From Fretibacterium sp. (lineage in GTDB: Bacteria > Synergistota > Synergistia > Synergistales > Aminobacteriaceae): 6,480 bases of DNA. The stretch lies in contig JAEEGY010000020.1 of NCBI GenBank assembly GCA_016280565.1, positions 1 through 6,480 on the forward strand. The letters are read 5' to 3'. A model generated the notes under the pieces. It searched no databases. It was not told the DNA's origin and saw only the letters and a list, made by a program, of their open reading frames with translations. Position numbers and translations under genes: made by a program. Shown piece by piece: positions 5,503 to 6,480 of this stretch. Numbering within the stretch: the stretch's first letter is position 1; the number at the start of each line of letters is the position of its first letter.

Positions 5503-6171
5503 CTATGCATAAATCGCATTGCAGCGTTTCTCAAGGCGTCTCTGCAAAAAAGTCAGGACGATGGTGCAGGCCCAGTAGATGAGCATGACGATGGCGTAGC
5601 ACTCAAAGAACCGGAAGCTGCCTGCGCTCTCGATCTTCGACGCCCCCATGACGTCCCGGATGCCCACCAGGAAGGCCAGGGAGGACATCTTGAACAGGTT
5701 GATCATGTCGTTGAAGAGCGGCGGCAGGGCAACGCGGACAGCCTGGGGGATAACGATGCGCGTTATCATCTGAAAACCGGACATCCCCAGGGACAGCGCG
5801 GCCTCCTTCTGCCCCTCATCCACGGAGATGAGGGCGGCCCGCACGGACTCGGCGACAAAGGCGCTCATGTTGAGACTCATGACGACGGCCACGGCCACCA
5901 GGGGCGACATATTGAGGACCAGCGCGCTGACGGTCGCCAGGCCGTAGTAGAAGAAGAACATCTGTGTGACGGCCGGCGTGCCACGAATGAAGGAGCTCCA
6001 CGCTTTCAGGAACTGCGTCAGAACGGGGACCCTGTAATAGTTCACAAGGGCCATCACCGTCCCCAGCGCCAGGGAAAACCCCGCGCTGATGAGCGTCAAA
6101 GACAGCGTGACGGGCAGCTTTTCAGCGATGATCGGAAAAGTTTTCAAAAAATATTCCCAGCTGAATTTCAT
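5503..6171 (-). CDS. Polar amino acid ABC transporter, permease (HisM/ArtQ type)
   Basis: From the ATG at 6171 the product has 222 residues, normal for the family. Hydrophobic segments at about 20-42, 67-87, 90-108, 155-170 and 190-209 are consistent with five transmembrane helices. FIRGTPAVTQMFFFYYG (61-77) is a hallmark of amino acid ABC permeases. The cytoplasmic EAA loop, which docks the ATPase, is EAALSLGMSGFQMITRIVIP (123-142). It forms the inner-membrane channel, probably as a homodimer because no second permease is visible. A TTG two codons upstream (6177) would overlap the preceding gene by 4 bases; the ATG gives a 2-base gap and is preferred. The gene follows the TSCPD protein closely enough for translational coupling. 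Confidence 0.92.
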   Translation of the reverse strand: MKFSWEYFLKTFPIIAEKLPVTLSLTLISAGFSLALGTVMALVNYYRVPVLTQFLKAWSSFIRGTPAVTQMFFFYYGLATVSALVLNMSPLVAVAVVMSLNMSAFVAESVRAALISVDEGQKEAALSLGMSGFQMITRIVIPQAVRVALPPLFNDMINLFKMSSLAFLVGIRDVMGASKIESAGSFRFFECYAIVMLIYWACTIVLTFLQRRLEKRCNAIYA

Positions 6172-6173
6172 GA

Positions 6174-6467
6174 TCAAAGCTCAGGGGGAACAGACCCCCT
6201 GAATCCCCCTTCCGGCCCCCTGTCTAACGCTGCCTCAATGGCCAGGGCGAGCTGATCCGCGCAGGACGTGCCCCTGACCCCGCAGAGGTTGCCCCTCAGC
6301 AGGTGGGCTGTGTTCCGTGCATCAGCCCCCTCCAGCAGCTTCCCTATCGCCTTGAGGTTGCCGGAGCAGCCCCCAACGAAGCTCACGTTATGGAGCTTCC
6401 CATCTTCAATGTCAAAGGCGATCTGCCGGGAACAGACGCCCTGTGGCGTGTAAGCGTAACTTGCCAT
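6174..6467 (-). CDS. Small TSCPD-domain protein (TIGR03905-like, four-cysteine)
   Basis: The 97-residue protein matches the stand-alone TSCPD family in order and spacing. TPQGVCSRQIAFDI carries C12, VSFVGGCSGNLKAIGKLLEG carries C34, and GNLCGVRGTSCADQLALAIE carries C62 and C69. The same domain occurs at the C terminus of B12-dependent ribonucleotide reductases, and its cysteines probably bind a metal such as zinc; the function of the stand-alone protein is unknown. Two usual prolines are replaced: GGCPGN reads GGCSGN and TSCPDQ reads TSCADQ. The last 15 or so residues (DRGPEGGFRGSVPPEL) are longer than the family norm of about 80-85 and are encoded by G-runs and a hairpin, so the tail may be accidental. 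Start set by a good ribosome site. It is the first visible gene of the transporter operon. Confidence 0.82.
   Translation of the reverse strand: MASYAYTPQGVCSRQIAFDIEDGKLHNVSFVGGCSGNLKAIGKLLEGADARNTAHLLRGNLCGVRGTSCADQLALAIEAALDRGPEGGFRGSVPPEL
6181..6202. repeat. 8-base-pair inverted repeat at the TSCPD / permease junction
   Basis: TCAGGGGG (6181-6188) pairs perfectly with CCCCCTGA (6195-6202) across a 6-base loop. It lies in the last codons of the TSCPD gene and 10 bases before the permease ATG on the minus strand. It may mask permease translation initiation or stabilise one part of the message. No T-tract follows, so it is not a standard terminator. Confidence 0.6.
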
Positions 6468-6473
6468 CTTTAG

Positions 6474-6478
6474 CCTCC
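6474..6478 (-). promoter_or_regulatory. Ribosome binding site of the TSCPD gene
   Basis: On the minus strand GGAGG lies 6 bases before the ATG at 6467 and supports that start. The promoter of the operon, if it is here, is beyond the window edge. Confidence 0.8.
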
Positions 6479-6480
6479 CA

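Noticed and set aside
4758..5582. Plus-strand open frame (274 codons) opposite the binding-protein gene
   Set aside because: It mirrors a gene with a signal peptide and clear family motifs; its product is a low-complexity Val/Gly/Ala shadow.
6195..6220. G-quadruplex on the minus strand
   Set aside because: Only three runs of five G are present within a short distance, and one of them is already paired in the perfect hairpin.

Overview
The window looks like a piece of a GC-rich anaerobe's chromosome. The strongest hints are an oxygen-sensitive 2-hydroxyacyl-CoA dehydratase-type (double-cubane) enzyme beside its [4Fe-4S] ATPase activase, and a YedF selenium-metabolism protein. I would guess Synergistota or an anaerobic Bacillota lineage, but there is no taxonomic marker gene here and the guess is weak.

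The left half (1-3677) reads on the plus strand. It holds the C-terminal part of a 2-hydroxyacyl-CoA dehydratase/double-cubane reductase (cut by the window edge), YedF (Se/S carrier-like protein), the BadF/HgdC-type activase, and a class-V PLP enzyme of the cysteine desulfurase/selenocysteine lyase kind. YedF and activase are 6 bases apart and probably translated together. Two strongly folded non-coding segments interrupt the group: a leader before yedF (733-881) and a 255-base spacer between activase and desulfurase (2259-2513), which carries a perfect 38-base direct repeat flanking nested hairpins. Together the genes suggest that sulfur or selenium released from (seleno)cysteine is handed to a carrier and used by, or for building, an ATP-activated iron-sulfur reductase. 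This is inference from context.

The middle (3678-3906) contains a previously unflagged gene remnant: two out-of-frame pieces of an enolase-superfamily (mandelate racemase/muconate lactonizing enzyme) N-terminal domain. They are joined at a 10-base stretch that could encode either side of the junction. A 10-base-pair inverted repeat follows, at the point where the two gene sets converge.

The right half (3907-6467) reads on the minus strand. It is a compact operon: a small four-cysteine TSCPD-family protein, then permease, periplasmic substrate-binding protein and ATPase of a polar amino acid ABC importer. The binding protein lacks the usual ligand-binding aspartate position, so its substrate cannot be assumed to be a standard amino acid. 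The TSCPD protein has lost both prolines of its two family motifs and carries a tail encoded by a G-run hairpin.
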